A stretch of DNA of 64,000 nt. Source: J038 sp034437535. Lineage in GTDB: Bacteria > Chloroflexota > Anaerolineae > Aggregatilineales > Phototrophicaceae. Both the position numbers and the translations under genes were made by a program. Under the pieces are notes generated by a model. It was not told the DNA's origin, ran no database searches, and worked only from the letters and a program-made list of their open reading frames with translations. The stretch lies in NCBI GenBank assembly GCA_034437535.1, contig DAOTTZ010000073.1, forward strand, positions 9,427 to 73,426, written 5' to 3'. Below, in pieces: positions 33,644 through 42,433 of the stretch (its first letter is position 1; every line of letters starts with the position of its first letter).

Positions 33644-34909
33644 TCAGGCCCGGTCGAACTTTTCGAGCATCGCTTTCTCCGCATAATCCAGCGTTGAGCC
33701 GTCATACACGCAGATGTGAATCCCCTGGAGCGTTGTCTCCGGGCGGACAAAAAGATAGTCACGGAAACCTTCCAGCATGTGCGGGAAGACAACATCAAAG
33801 GCCGCACCGCCATGCCCGATGCCGAAGACCGGGAAGACAATGCTGGTGATCGGCTGGTAGTGGGGTACCTGGTTGTCTTCTTGGATGCGGCGGGCGGTAC
33901 CTTCCGGGCTGATGATGCCGTGATTTTCGTTGATGCGATCCACCTCACGCAGACATTGCTTTACCGCGTTCTGGATCTGGTCGGGTTGGGTGATCGGCGC
34001 GATTTGACGATTTCTGCGGTTGCCATCCCCCAGGTCGCCATGTGCGATGACCGTAGCGGTATGGAAGATGTAGCGCACGCGGTTGTCATCTACCAGCATG
34101 CTACGTGGATGCCCGGCATGGGTCGGGATGACGGCGGTGGCAGTCACCGGCACTCGATACCGATGATCTGACCGCCAGACCTGATCGTTCAAATCGCGCT
34201 GGATCGTATCGTAAAAGCGACCATCGGCGAAGCCCCCCGCCCAGCGCAACGCCCGCGAGACCGTCCCTGGCTCAAAGGTACGGCTCATCTGCATGTAATT
34301 GTTTTCGCTGTTCACCAACACGTCGATCCCGCGTAGCCGGGTGATGTCGCCCGTTGCCAGGTAAACCGTGGTCGCGGGCCGGTCTGCCAGGCGGTAAGCG
34401 GCGTGAGCCTTGTCATCTTCCGCCTTAAAAAAGCTGGATTCTGTCAATCGGACGGTTGATTCTAGCCAGCGGCGGCGGTTTTCCCGCGCTTCGTCTTTGA
34501 TCTGCTCGATGGAGTCAAAAAGATAATCTTTTTGCTCCCGGCTCCCCTGCCGAAAGTCAACCCATTGGAAGTCTTGCAGGTCGAACTTCCCCAGTTCTTC
34601 GTTCATGGTCTGGTTGTCGCCTTCCACCAGCACCGGCAAGATGCTGGTACGTGCGCCCCGCGCCACCGCGATCTCTCGCTTGACCCATTCTGAATTGGCG
34701 GCGGCTTCGGTGTAGATCAACACCAGCACATCCGCTTCGCCGATTTGCTCATAAAGCTGGGTGTTATAACGCTTGCCGGCCATCAGCTTATCATCCATCC
34801 AGACGGTGTAATCCTCATGGTCATCCAGTAGATCACGGATCATGTTGGCGACCAGGGTGTTTTTGTCCTTTTCGCCCGTTTTATAGCTGATGAAAATGTT
34901 TGTGTTCAT
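33644..34909 (-). CDS. TIR domain fused to a macro domain
   Basis: Start placed at ATG 34909; the in-frame ATG 45 bases upstream would add a non-TIR leader. 421 residues, soluble. Residues 3-140 are a TIR domain (NIFISYKTGEKD, YTVWMDDKLMAGKRY, SEWVKREIAVARGA with Glu79 at the NADase position, SILPVLVEGD). Residues ~178-421 form a macro domain: VYLATGDITRLRGIDVLVN, SENN, a long insertion, then IVFPVFGIGHGGAAFDVVFP, matching the ADP-ribose-binding GDIT...VNAAN and the Gly-rich PxxGxGxxG loop. Macro domains bind or hydrolyse ADP-ribose adducts; in DarTG the macro protein reverses DNA ADP-ribosylation, and in some Thoeris systems a macro domain senses a TIR-made ADP-ribose signal. Divergent from a Nudix gene. 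The two-domain reading is strong; activity is inferred. Confidence 0.87.
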   Translation of the reverse strand: MNTNIFISYKTGEKDKNTLVANMIRDLLDDHEDYTVWMDDKLMAGKRYNTQLYEQIGEADVLVLIYTEAAANSEWVKREIAVARGARTSILPVLVEGDNQTMNEELGKFDLQDFQWVDFRQGSREQKDYLFDSIEQIKDEARENRRRWLESTVRLTESSFFKAEDDKAHAAYRLADRPATTVYLATGDITRLRGIDVLVNSENNYMQMSRTFEPGTVSRALRWAGGFADGRFYDTIQRDLNDQVWRSDHRYRVPVTATAVIPTHAGHPRSMLVDDNRVRYIFHTATVIAHGDLGDGNRRNRQIAPITQPDQIQNAVKQCLREVDRINENHGIISPEGTARRIQEDNQVPHYQPITSIVFPVFGIGHGGAAFDVVFPHMLEGFRDYLFVRPETTLQGIHICVYDGSTLDYAEKAMLEKFDRA

Positions 34910-35094
34910 CGACAATGCCCTTTGTATGGTTACAACTATGTAACGCCCCAACACCCGATCATACTGGGGCGGTCTTTCTGTTTGTGCCTTCCGATTAGCA
35001 TATCACGAAACACATCAATCCGCCGCACAAAAGCGCGTTTCGTGGGCCTGTGCTATGATGCAGTAGGTCATCTAACGACGAGGGCAAACCAACG

Positions 35095-35715
35095 ATGGAT
35101 AAAAAAGTCGAAATCATCCGCAAGCAAGAGGTCTTCAAGCAGGCGATCTTCCGCATTGAGGCGGCAGAATTACGCCACGAAAAATACGACGGCACCATGA
35201 GCGATACCATGACGCGCCTCAGCTTCGAACGGGGCGATTCGGTCGCGGCGGTCATCCACGACCCGCAAGACGACCGCTTGATCTTCACCGAGCAATTCCG
35301 TTACCCGACGGTGGAAAAAGGCCCCGGCTGGTTGCTGGAAATCCCCGCCGGGGTGATCGACGCGGACGAACACCCCACAGACGCCATGCGGCGCGAACTG
35401 GTGGAGGAAATCGGCTATCAGGTGCATACCCTGCATCACATCAGCACATTTTACCTCAGCCCCGGTGGATCATCAGAACGCATTCATCTGTTTTATGCCC
35501 GCGTCGGTGCGTCGTCCCAGGTGGCGGCGGGGGGTGGCGTCGCCGGGGAACACGAAGACATCCGCACCGTGAGCTTGTCCGTCCAGCGGGTGTTGTCTCA
35601 TCTGTGGCATGGCGGCCTGGAAGATGCCAAGACGATCATCGGTTTACAATGGTTCCAGATCAACATGCAAAACCTGCCTGGATCAGATGAATCTAGGTCA
35701 TCCGACCGAAATTGA
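35095..35715 (+). CDS. Nudix hydrolase, ADP-ribose pyrophosphatase / NudF-NudK type
   Basis: 206 residues. The Nudix box runs from Gly86 to Tyr108 (GVIDADEHPTDAMRRELVEE then IGY), fitting Gx5Ex7REUxEExGU exactly, with metal-binding Glu104/Glu105. Upstream, LIFTEQFRYPTVEKGPGWLLEIPAG is the 'EQ.R.P......W..E.PAG' signature of ADP-ribose and GDP-mannose pyrophosphatases, and FYLSPGGSSERIHLFYA is the usual C-terminal lid. It would split ADP-ribose to AMP and ribose-5-phosphate or act on a similar sugar nucleotide. The gene starts 185 bases from the divergent TIR-macro start, so the two may share regulation. That context favours ADP-ribose clearance, but GDP-mannose is not excluded. Confidence 0.88.
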   Translation: MDKKVEIIRKQEVFKQAIFRIEAAELRHEKYDGTMSDTMTRLSFERGDSVAAVIHDPQDDRLIFTEQFRYPTVEKGPGWLLEIPAGVIDADEHPTDAMRRELVEEIGYQVHTLHHISTFYLSPGGSSERIHLFYARVGASSQVAAGGGVAGEHEDIRTVSLSVQRVLSHLWHGGLEDAKTIIGLQWFQINMQNLPGSDESRSSDRN

Positions 35716-35817
35716 CACGACCTGCTTGATTTCCTGCTATGCTATGATTCGGGGAGCTACTGCTGACATCATCTCCCCCGCCTGAATCGTTCAATAGACT
35801 GGAAACAAGAGACAGTT

Positions 35818-37107
35818 ATGGAAATTCTGATTATCATTGGTCTGGTGATCTGTAACGGCATCCTGGCGATGAGTGAAGCCGCCGTGATCGCATCACGCCA
35901 GGCCCGGCTGGAAAAAGCCGCGCAAGACGAGCAAGCCGGCGCAGGGGCCGCCCTCAAGCTGGTCAAAGAGCCAGACGATTTTCTCTCTACCGTGCAGATC
36001 GGTATTACACTGGTGGGTATCATGGCGGGGGCCTTCGGTGGGGCCAGCGTCGCCGGGGATTTACGCCTGACGTTGATCGACCTGGGCCTGCCGGATAACC
36101 TGGCCAGTGCCATCGCCCCGGCTATTGTCATCGGCCTGACGACCTACCTCTCACTCATCATCGGTGAACTGGTGCCCAAGCGGTTAGCCATGCGAAACCC
36201 GGAAGCCATCTCATCGCGCATCGCCCCGCCCATGCGCGTCATCTCCCGCCTGACGTTCCCAATCGTGTGGTTCCTCAGTCGCTCTACCCAATTTGTCTTG
36301 ACGCTCATGGGCATCAAAGCGGACGACACGCCGCCCGTCACCGAAGACGAGATCCGCACGATGGTCGCCCAGGGTCACCGGCATGGCGTGCTCCAACAGC
36401 ACGAGGAGGAAATGATCGCCGGGGTCTTCCGGTTGGATGACCTGCAAGCCGAAGCCTTGATGACGCCGCGTGTGGATACCGTCTGGCTGGATGTCAGTGA
36501 TGATGTCGAGACGATCAAAGCCAAGCTCAAAGAGTCGGATTATGCTTACTTCCCGGTGGTCGATGGCTCACCCGATGAGGTGGTCGGCGTAGTCAGTGCC
36601 CGCAAGCTATTGATCCGGGCATTAAACGATGACGCGATTGACCTGCACGACCTGGCCGACCCGCCGCTTTATGTGCCGGAGTCATTGGCGGGCGTCAAGG
36701 TGCTGGATCGCTTCCGGTCTAGCGGTGTGCCGTTCGCCATCGTCATCAGTGAGCATGGCGGCATGAACGGCGTGATTACCGTGCGCGATGTCATCGAGTC
36801 GGTCGTCGGGGAGATTGACCAGCCCGACGCGGTGCAACGCGACGACGGATCGTATCTGGTCGATGGGCTAATGCCCTGGAGTGAACTGCTTGACCGGCTG
36901 AACCAACCGCATAAGGTCGAAATCGGCGGCCCGCGCTATCATACCGTCGCTGGCTTTATCGTCGCCCACCTGGATCGCATCCCGCAGGCAGCGGACGTGG
37001 TGGAATCCGACACATTACGGTTTGAAGTGATGGACATGGACGGTCGCCGCGTGGATAAGGTGCTGGTGCGGATCACCGAACCGGAAGCCGACGACTCCGA
37101 CGATTAA
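35818..37107 (+). CDS. CNNM/CorC-type membrane protein (DUF21, CBS pair, CorC_HlyC domain)
   Basis: 429 residues. The N-terminal DUF21 region (1-190) has TM helices MEILIIIGLVICNGILAMSE, TLVGIMAGAFGG and LTTYLSLIIGELVPKRLAM. A CBS pair follows (LMTPRVDTVWLDVSDDVETI, YFPVVDGSPDEVVGVVSARK, FAIVISEHGGMNGVITVRDV). The C-terminal FAD/CorC-like transporter-associated domain is YLVDGLMPWSELLDRL ... VAGFIVAHLDRIP. Proteins of this family, often labelled haemolysins, are linked to Mg2+/Co2+ or Na+-coupled Mg2+ efflux; haemolysis is not implied. It stands alone, between the Nudix gene and convergent ftsH. Confidence 0.92.
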   Translation: MEILIIIGLVICNGILAMSEAAVIASRQARLEKAAQDEQAGAGAALKLVKEPDDFLSTVQIGITLVGIMAGAFGGASVAGDLRLTLIDLGLPDNLASAIAPAIVIGLTTYLSLIIGELVPKRLAMRNPEAISSRIAPPMRVISRLTFPIVWFLSRSTQFVLTLMGIKADDTPPVTEDEIRTMVAQGHRHGVLQQHEEEMIAGVFRLDDLQAEALMTPRVDTVWLDVSDDVETIKAKLKESDYAYFPVVDGSPDEVVGVVSARKLLIRALNDDAIDLHDLADPPLYVPESLAGVKVLDRFRSSGVPFAIVISEHGGMNGVITVRDVIESVVGEIDQPDAVQRDDGSYLVDGLMPWSELLDRLNQPHKVEIGGPRYHTVAGFIVAHLDRIPQAADVVESDTLRFEVMDMDGRRVDKVLVRITEPEADDSDD

Positions 37108-37204
37108 CTCATCCCATTATTCCAGGTAGCGGGTAAAAACCGGGTTCGTCCGCAGTGTTGCCAACACTTCCGGCGGTAGATCTGGCCGGCGATCACTGCC
37201 GGTT

Positions 37205-37240
37205 GAGAAGCAAACGCACCGGATGCGGTATCCGGTGCGT
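37205..37240 (-). terminator. Rho-independent terminator of ftsH
   Basis: Perfect 11-base stem ACGCACCGGAT (37214-37224) / ATCCGGTGCGT (37230-37240) with a 5-base loop. On the minus strand it is followed by TTTGCTTCTC. It lies 33 bases after the ftsH stop. Confidence 0.8.
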
Positions 37241-37273
37241 AAGGAAAGCGTCGGTTCTGAAGGTGTGGGCGGT

Positions 37274-39223
37274 CTATTCCGGGTCGAATAAGGCCGGCGC
37301 GGTGGTCAACCCGCCGGGGAGTGCATCGTCGCATCCAGTCATCAACTCTTCGAATTGCATCCGGTCGAGCGTCTCATACTCGATCAAGAAATCCGCCAAC
37401 GAATCCAGCTTGATGCGATGCGTCCGCAAGACATCCAGCGCACGCGCATACCCGGCCTGGAGGATGCGCTTAACCTCGTCGTCAATGTCCTGAGCGTAGC
37501 GTTCGCTGTAATCGCGCTGTTCCGCGATCTCCCGCCCCAGGAAGACCTGCCCGCCCTGGCCGGAGCCGTAACTGCGCGGACCGAGCTTATCGCTCATACC
37601 GAATTGCGTGACCATCGCCCGTGCCAACCGCGTCGCCTGTTGGAGGTCGTTGCTGGCACCGGTAGTAAATTGGTTGAATACCAGTTCCTCCGCCGCCCGT
37701 CCGCCCATCGTGAAGGCGATCTGATCTTCGAACATATCCCGCGTTTGCAGGCTGATGTCACCTTCCGGCAGGGGCATCACGTACCCGCCAGCCCGCCCAC
37801 GAGAGACAATCGTGATCTTGTGGATCGGCCCCAGGTTGTTCATGTAATGATGCACCAGGGCGTGCCCGGCCTCGTGATACGCGATCTGACGTTTTTCCTT
37901 CTCGGAAATCACACGAGTGCGGCGTTCCGGCCCCATCACCACCCGTTCCATCGCCTCTTGCAATTCGCTCATGCCGATGGTCTTGAGGTTGCGCCGGGCC
38001 GCCAGGATGGCCGCCTCGTTGATGAGATTTTCCAGGTCGGCACCACTAAACCCAGCGGTAATCTTCGCCATCGCTTCGATGTCAACATCCGGGGCCAGCG
38101 GTTTGCCGCGTGCGTGTACCTTGAGGATCTCGGTTCGGCCCTGCACGTCCGGGTTATCCATGATGACCTTGCGATCAAACCGACCGGGACGCAACAACGC
38201 CGGGTCGAGAATATCCGGGCGGTTGGTCGCCGCGATGATGATCAAATTGGTGCCGGTCTCGAAGCCGTCCATTTCCACCAGGATTTGATTAAGCGTCTGT
38301 TCGCGCTCATCGTGGCCGCCACCCAGCCCGGCCCCCCGGTGCCGCCCAACCGCGTCGATCTCGTCGATAAAGATAATGGCCGGGGCCTCCGCCTTGGAGC
38401 GGTCGAACAGATCCCGCACGCGGGACGCACCCACCCCGACGAACATCTCGACAAACTCCGAACCGGAAATGCTGAAGAACGGCACCCCGGCTTCCCCGGC
38501 GACGGCCCGCGCCATCAACGTCTTACCCGTCCCCGGCGGGCCGACCATCAGCACGCCTTTGGGCACCCGCGCCCCCAACCGGATGAACTTATCCGGCTCC
38601 TTGAGGAACTCGACCACTTCTTTCAAGTCTTCTTTGGCTTCTTCCGCCCCGGCCACATCGTTAAACGTGACCTGGGGCCGCTCCACATCACGGGTGACGC
38701 GGGCGCGGCTCTTGCCGAAGCCCATCGCTTGATCTTGCTGGCCGCGCATCGAGCGCATCATGCGCCATACCAACCACACGATCAAGATCATCGGCCCGGC
38801 GATGATGAGAATCTGCAAAAGGAACGGCCCGGTGTTGTCGCTGGGGCGCGGCGCGATGTTCACCGCCTGGATCTCCTGTGCGGTCAGGCCATATTGCGTC
38901 AATAAGGTGACCACATCGGTATTCGGCGGGATGTTCATGCTCGTCGAGCGTCCGTTGCGGAACTCCACGATGACTTTGGTCTCTCCCTCCGGGATGATGC
39001 GGCTCACCTGGTTGGCCTGCACGTCAGAAGCCAATTGGTTGATCGGATAATTAGACGGGGATGACCCGGTATTCAAGAACATCACCAGTAGGAACAGAAT
39101 GGCAATCACCCCGATAATCAGCCAGATGCGCCCGGCGTTACGATTGGGCGGGGTTTCCTGCGTCTCTGGATCTTGCTTGTCTCCACGTTTGCCGTGCGGA
39201 GGTTCCGGCGGTCGATTATTCAA
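37274..39223 (-). CDS. ftsH: ATP-dependent zinc metalloprotease FtsH
   Basis: 649 residues from TTG 39223, chosen because GGTGGAG lies 11 bases upstream; a TTG or GTG 15-18 bases earlier would overlap that site. TM1 at ~32-52 (IWLIIGVIAILFLLVMFLN), external domain ~55-130, TM2 ~133-153. AAA+ domain: Walker A GPPGTGKT (~228-235), Walker B IIFIDEIDAVG, SRH ATNRPDILDPALLRPGRFDR. Zinc protease motif HEAGH with third ligand in the LxxASNDLQQAT region. Hexameric membrane protease for quality control and turnover of short-lived regulators. A Pro-rich N-terminal tail (NNRPPEPPHGKRG) precedes TM1. Single-gene unit with its own terminator. Confidence 0.97.
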   Translation of the reverse strand: MNNRPPEPPHGKRGDKQDPETQETPPNRNAGRIWLIIGVIAILFLLVMFLNTGSSPSNYPINQLASDVQANQVSRIIPEGETKVIVEFRNGRSTSMNIPPNTDVVTLLTQYGLTAQEIQAVNIAPRPSDNTGPFLLQILIIAGPMILIVWLVWRMMRSMRGQQDQAMGFGKSRARVTRDVERPQVTFNDVAGAEEAKEDLKEVVEFLKEPDKFIRLGARVPKGVLMVGPPGTGKTLMARAVAGEAGVPFFSISGSEFVEMFVGVGASRVRDLFDRSKAEAPAIIFIDEIDAVGRHRGAGLGGGHDEREQTLNQILVEMDGFETGTNLIIIAATNRPDILDPALLRPGRFDRKVIMDNPDVQGRTEILKVHARGKPLAPDVDIEAMAKITAGFSGADLENLINEAAILAARRNLKTIGMSELQEAMERVVMGPERRTRVISEKEKRQIAYHEAGHALVHHYMNNLGPIHKITIVSRGRAGGYVMPLPEGDISLQTRDMFEDQIAFTMGGRAAEELVFNQFTTGASNDLQQATRLARAMVTQFGMSDKLGPRSYGSGQGGQVFLGREIAEQRDYSERYAQDIDDEVKRILQAGYARALDVLRTHRIKLDSLADFLIEYETLDRMQFEELMTGCDDALPGGLTTAPALFDPE

Positions 39224-39607
39224 AACGTTACTCTCCACCAAACAATAACAACTACAGCCATTATATCAGATGTTCCGGCAAGCCGCCCGGTGTGAAGCCG
39301 TCCATTCGGCCTGCTTGACTCCGGGGCTAGGCGGTTGATCGCGTTCAGGTTAAGATAGATCATCAACCAGTTCACCAGACAATTTATGGAAAAATTCTGT
39401 GATGACGGTGTTATCATGTGGGAACGACTGGTCGCCTTCAACAGCGGGAACCTGCCAGATGATGATCTGCCAGACGGGTAAGCTCGGTTGCGTATGTGCC
39501 TCACAATTATTTCAAAAATCTATTTACACTCTGCTGACAGATGACGCGGATTGGCCTAAAATCAGGATACCTTAAACCACGAGACGATCTGAAGGAGGAT
39601 CACCCTG
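39224..39607. other. Gene-free region between divergent ftsH and a secreted-protein gene
   Basis: About 380 bases holding only short, unsupported frames. TATAAT at minus-strand positions ~39262-39267 (ATTATA on plus) could be the ftsH -10, but no clear -35 matches. On the plus side AAGGAGG (39592-39598) serves the gene at 39608. No repeat, RNA or small gene recognised. Confidence 0.5.
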
Positions 39608-41128
39608 ATGAGGCACATTACACGATTGCTGGTTTTATCTGTCCTATTGCTGGCGGTCGGCCTATCAACAACCGCTATGTCCACCGTCAGCCCGGCGACG
39701 GCCCAGGACCCCACACCACCACCCACACCCTTCACCGGCATTGGAGACCCCTCACAACCGGCTTTCTTATTCCCACCCTGGACGAATATAGACGTCTACG
39801 ACTTCCGGGCGGAAGATCCGCTCCCCATTTCGATGTTCGCCTACAACCCGACCGGCACGGAACTAACCGTGACGATCACGCAGGAAATCAGCTTTGACCT
39901 GCTGGCCCCACTCTACGCCGGGCCGATCAGCCGTAACCCGATTGACGTCATGCCGGAAATACCGGAAGAAGGCATCGAAGACCTGCTGTTCACCATCACG
40001 CTGGAAGGCTCAGGGCAGATTTTCGATACCAAATCGCTGGTAGTCCCCTTCCAAACGGCCAGCCGTCGCGCCCAGGTCGGCACGCCGGAGATTGTGAACT
40101 TCACCACCCCGGCAGATTCAGTCTCGGTCGATGCGTTGAGCAACGGCACCGCCCGGCTAGATGTGCTGTGGCAGGTGATTAACCGCCCGGCCAATACAAC
40201 CCTGATCTTCGAGCAATACTTCGCCGACGATGAGAGCTTTATCAACGTGGAATTACCACGCGAAAACCCCTATGTCGCGTCCTCTGGGCAGGGGATCGTC
40301 GCGCCGTTGCCGCCCTTCTGGGGCTTTGATTACATCGAGTTGAGCCTGCGCATGGTCAATGTGTTGACCGGCGAAGTCCTCGATAGCGCGTTGATCCAGG
40401 TGCCGGTGTCATTTATGACCAGCGAACCAGAAGAACCGCAATTGATCCGCTTTGACGCCACCCCGCAGACCGCCAGCCCCGGCGAGACGATCACCGTGAA
40501 TTGGGAAGTCGCTGGCCCGGTAGACACAGTGCAGATCTACGCCGTGTATGACGACATCATCAGCACCAGCCAATCACTTTTCGGCCCGGTAGAAACCGCC
40601 GGATCACGTCAATTTACCTTGCCGGAAACCGTCCGCACCGTTGATCTCTGGTTCGTAGAGCCGCAATTCAACCAGAACATACAGATCGCTGTCGAATGTC
40701 AGTTCACCTGGTTTGCTGGCGATAACCCCGGTTGCCCGCTCACCCCGCCCACCAACCCCATGATCGCGTATCAACCGTTTGAGCGCGGCTTCATGCTCTG
40801 GATCGAACCGGAGATCTGGGTCTTCTTTGGTGACGGCACCGGCTACATCCTGCCGGATACCTGGGACGGTAGCCCGGTCATCTGGAATGAGGCACCGCCG
40901 ACTGACCTGTTCCAACCCGAACGCGGTTTCGGCTGGCTCTGGACGCAGAACGGGTACATCAATGCGCGTTTAGGCTGGGCCACCGCACCGGAGCAAGGGT
41001 TTACGACCACCTTACAAAGCGGTGCCTTCCAGACGCCGTTTGCATCCGGCATGAGTTATGCCTTCGTGTTGCCAGATGGCACCGTCCGCACGGCGGAGGT
41101 GTTCAGCACGCAGATTAGCTGGCGTTAG
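39608..41128 (+). CDS. Secreted beta-rich protein of unknown function
   Basis: 506 residues with a strong ribosome-binding site (AAGGAGG, 9 bases) and signal peptide (RHITRLLVLSVLLLAVGLST...AQD), then a Pro/Thr linker (DPTPPPTPFTGIG). The mature region looks like consecutive Ig-like beta domains: NIDVYDFRAEDPLPISMFAY at ~60-130, and EEPQLIRFDATPQTASPGET with VNWEVAGPVDTVQIYAVYDD at ~275-340. A Trp-rich C-terminal region (WIEPEIWVFFGDGTGYI, ERGFGWLWTQNGYINARLGW, then FVLPDGTVRTAEVF) follows. No known family recognised; a surface or wall protein is the best guess. Confidence 0.65.
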   Translation: MRHITRLLVLSVLLLAVGLSTTAMSTVSPATAQDPTPPPTPFTGIGDPSQPAFLFPPWTNIDVYDFRAEDPLPISMFAYNPTGTELTVTITQEISFDLLAPLYAGPISRNPIDVMPEIPEEGIEDLLFTITLEGSGQIFDTKSLVVPFQTASRRAQVGTPEIVNFTTPADSVSVDALSNGTARLDVLWQVINRPANTTLIFEQYFADDESFINVELPRENPYVASSGQGIVAPLPPFWGFDYIELSLRMVNVLTGEVLDSALIQVPVSFMTSEPEEPQLIRFDATPQTASPGETITVNWEVAGPVDTVQIYAVYDDIISTSQSLFGPVETAGSRQFTLPETVRTVDLWFVEPQFNQNIQIAVECQFTWFAGDNPGCPLTPPTNPMIAYQPFERGFMLWIEPEIWVFFGDGTGYILPDTWDGSPVIWNEAPPTDLFQPERGFGWLWTQNGYINARLGWATAPEQGFTTTLQSGAFQTPFASGMSYAFVLPDGTVRTAEVFSTQISWR

Positions 41129-41135
41129 CTTAGGC

Positions 41136-41327
41136 CAGAACGGTTCATAAGCAGTCTGTGTAGGGGCGGGCCGATGTGTCCGCCCGAAAACATGGGCCGG
41201 CACGTTGGCACTGCGTGGGATTTGATGCGATTGCCTTGCATACACTACCGGGTCTATTTCAGATTATTGGCATTTTAACGGCAGGCCGGCACACGGGCCG
41301 GCCCCTACACAAGGTCGTGTGTAGGGG
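41136..41327. repeat. MITE-like dispersed repeat with terminal inverted repeats
   Basis: A 328-base gene-free stretch (41129-41456) contains TGTGTAGGGG at 41157-41166, its inverse CCCCTACACA at 41302-41311, and a second inverse pair CCCCTACACA/TGTGTAGGGG (41302-41311 and 41318-41327) forming a perfect hairpin. GC-rich GGCCGG blocks lie inside. The outer flank CAGAACGGTTCATAAGCAG followed by TCTGTGTAGGGGCGG recurs, inverted and slightly changed, at 63828-63863. No coding capacity, so probably a non-autonomous element mobilised in trans. Confidence 0.75.
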
Positions 41328-41456
41328 AGGCCCCATGTGGTCTCCCGCCTGTGCCAAAATATTGAAATGCACCCTACACTATCGTCATCGTAGGCTGATT
41401 GCGCCCTGGCGTGGTATGATTAACCCTGAGCCTTAGCACGAGAAAAGATAAAGCCG

Positions 41457-42410
41457 ATGGTTGATAACACCGACATCAAGATTTTCGTCAGTTACCGGCG
41501 CGATGATGCCCGCTGTTTTGCAGAGCGCATCCGCGACTGGTTCATGATGGCCTATGAGCGCGAAAATGTGTTTATGGATTTCGACGCCATACCGCCTTTC
41601 GTCCGCTTTGAGGACTTCATCATCGAACAGATCAAAAAGGTCGATGTGATGCTGGTCATCATCGGGCCGAACTGGTTAGACATCCTCAAAGAGCGCATGG
41701 CTCGACCGGATGAGGTGGATTACGTCCGGTTGGAGATCCGCATGGGGTTGGAGATGGGCAAGCTAGTCGCGCCGATCCTGGTTGATGGGGCCGCCGCCCC
41801 CGACCCGGACGACCTGCCGCCGGAAATCCGCCCGATCATGCAGGCCAACGCCCCCCGGCTGGACGGTGGACGGCAATTTCTGGATAACATCGAACGCTTG
41901 GTGAACGCGCTCCCCGTCGCGCTGGCCCAACACATCCGCCTGCAAAGTGCGGACGAAGCCGCCCGCGTGATCGACCCGATGCGGGTGATGCGCTTCGCCC
42001 CGGCCATGACCCTGAGCGACGACGACGCACCACCGGCAGAATCCGCCGACCGCACCTTGTTGATTTGTGCCGCCGCAGATGATCTGCTGGTCGCCAGCCG
42101 GCTACAGGATGACTTGCGTGCGGCGGAATTAGAGACCGAAATCAAGATTGTGGCCGGGCCGATACAAGAGATCAAAAACACGGTTGACCTGATCTTGTTC
42201 ATCCTCTCCCCACACAGCAAGGGGCACCCTGATTTGATCGAGCAGATCAAACACGCGCAACACACGACCACCCCCGCCCTGCCGGTGTTGGTAGCGGGTG
42301 AACCGGGCCACGCCGCGCCTTATTCGCTCTCACTCAATCAGATGATCGACCTGCGCGATTACGACGCCCAGATCAACGACGCCATCGACCGCATCAAGCA
42401 GTATATTTAA
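41457..42410 (+). CDS. Tandem TIR protein: intact TIR plus degenerate TIR-like second domain
   Basis: 317 residues, soluble. Residues 6-160 are a TIR domain: KIFVSYRRDDARCFAERIRD, VFMDFDAIPPFVRFEDF, YVRLEIRMGLEMG with Glu93 at the NADase position, LVAPILVDGAAAP. Residues ~198-317 repeat the TIR topology in weaker form: RTLLICAAADDLLVASRLQD, AELETEIKIVAGPI, TVDLILFILSPHSKG, ALPVLVAGE, MIDLRDY. The second copy lacks the SYxxxD loop and a clear catalytic Glu, so it may act as an interaction or regulatory half. The first TIR is closest in style to the membrane TIR at 24325 (YRRDD, 'LPPEIRP'). Followed 23 bases later by a secreted-protein gene. Confidence 0.85.
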   Translation: MVDNTDIKIFVSYRRDDARCFAERIRDWFMMAYERENVFMDFDAIPPFVRFEDFIIEQIKKVDVMLVIIGPNWLDILKERMARPDEVDYVRLEIRMGLEMGKLVAPILVDGAAAPDPDDLPPEIRPIMQANAPRLDGGRQFLDNIERLVNALPVALAQHIRLQSADEAARVIDPMRVMRFAPAMTLSDDDAPPAESADRTLLICAAADDLLVASRLQDDLRAAELETEIKIVAGPIQEIKNTVDLILFILSPHSKGHPDLIEQIKHAQHTTTPALPVLVAGEPGHAAPYSLSLNQMIDLRDYDAQINDAIDRIKQYI

Positions 42411-42433
42411 CCGCACCATAGATAGGGGGAAGC

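Noticed and set aside
35712..35748. Strong promoter upstream of the CorC-type gene (TTGACA near TATGCT/TATGAT)
   Set aside because: The spacers are 20 and 25 bases, outside the usual 16-18, so it was not annotated.
37355..38905. 516-codon frame opposite ftsH
   Set aside because: Mirror of a highly conserved gene; composition is atypical and no motif is present.
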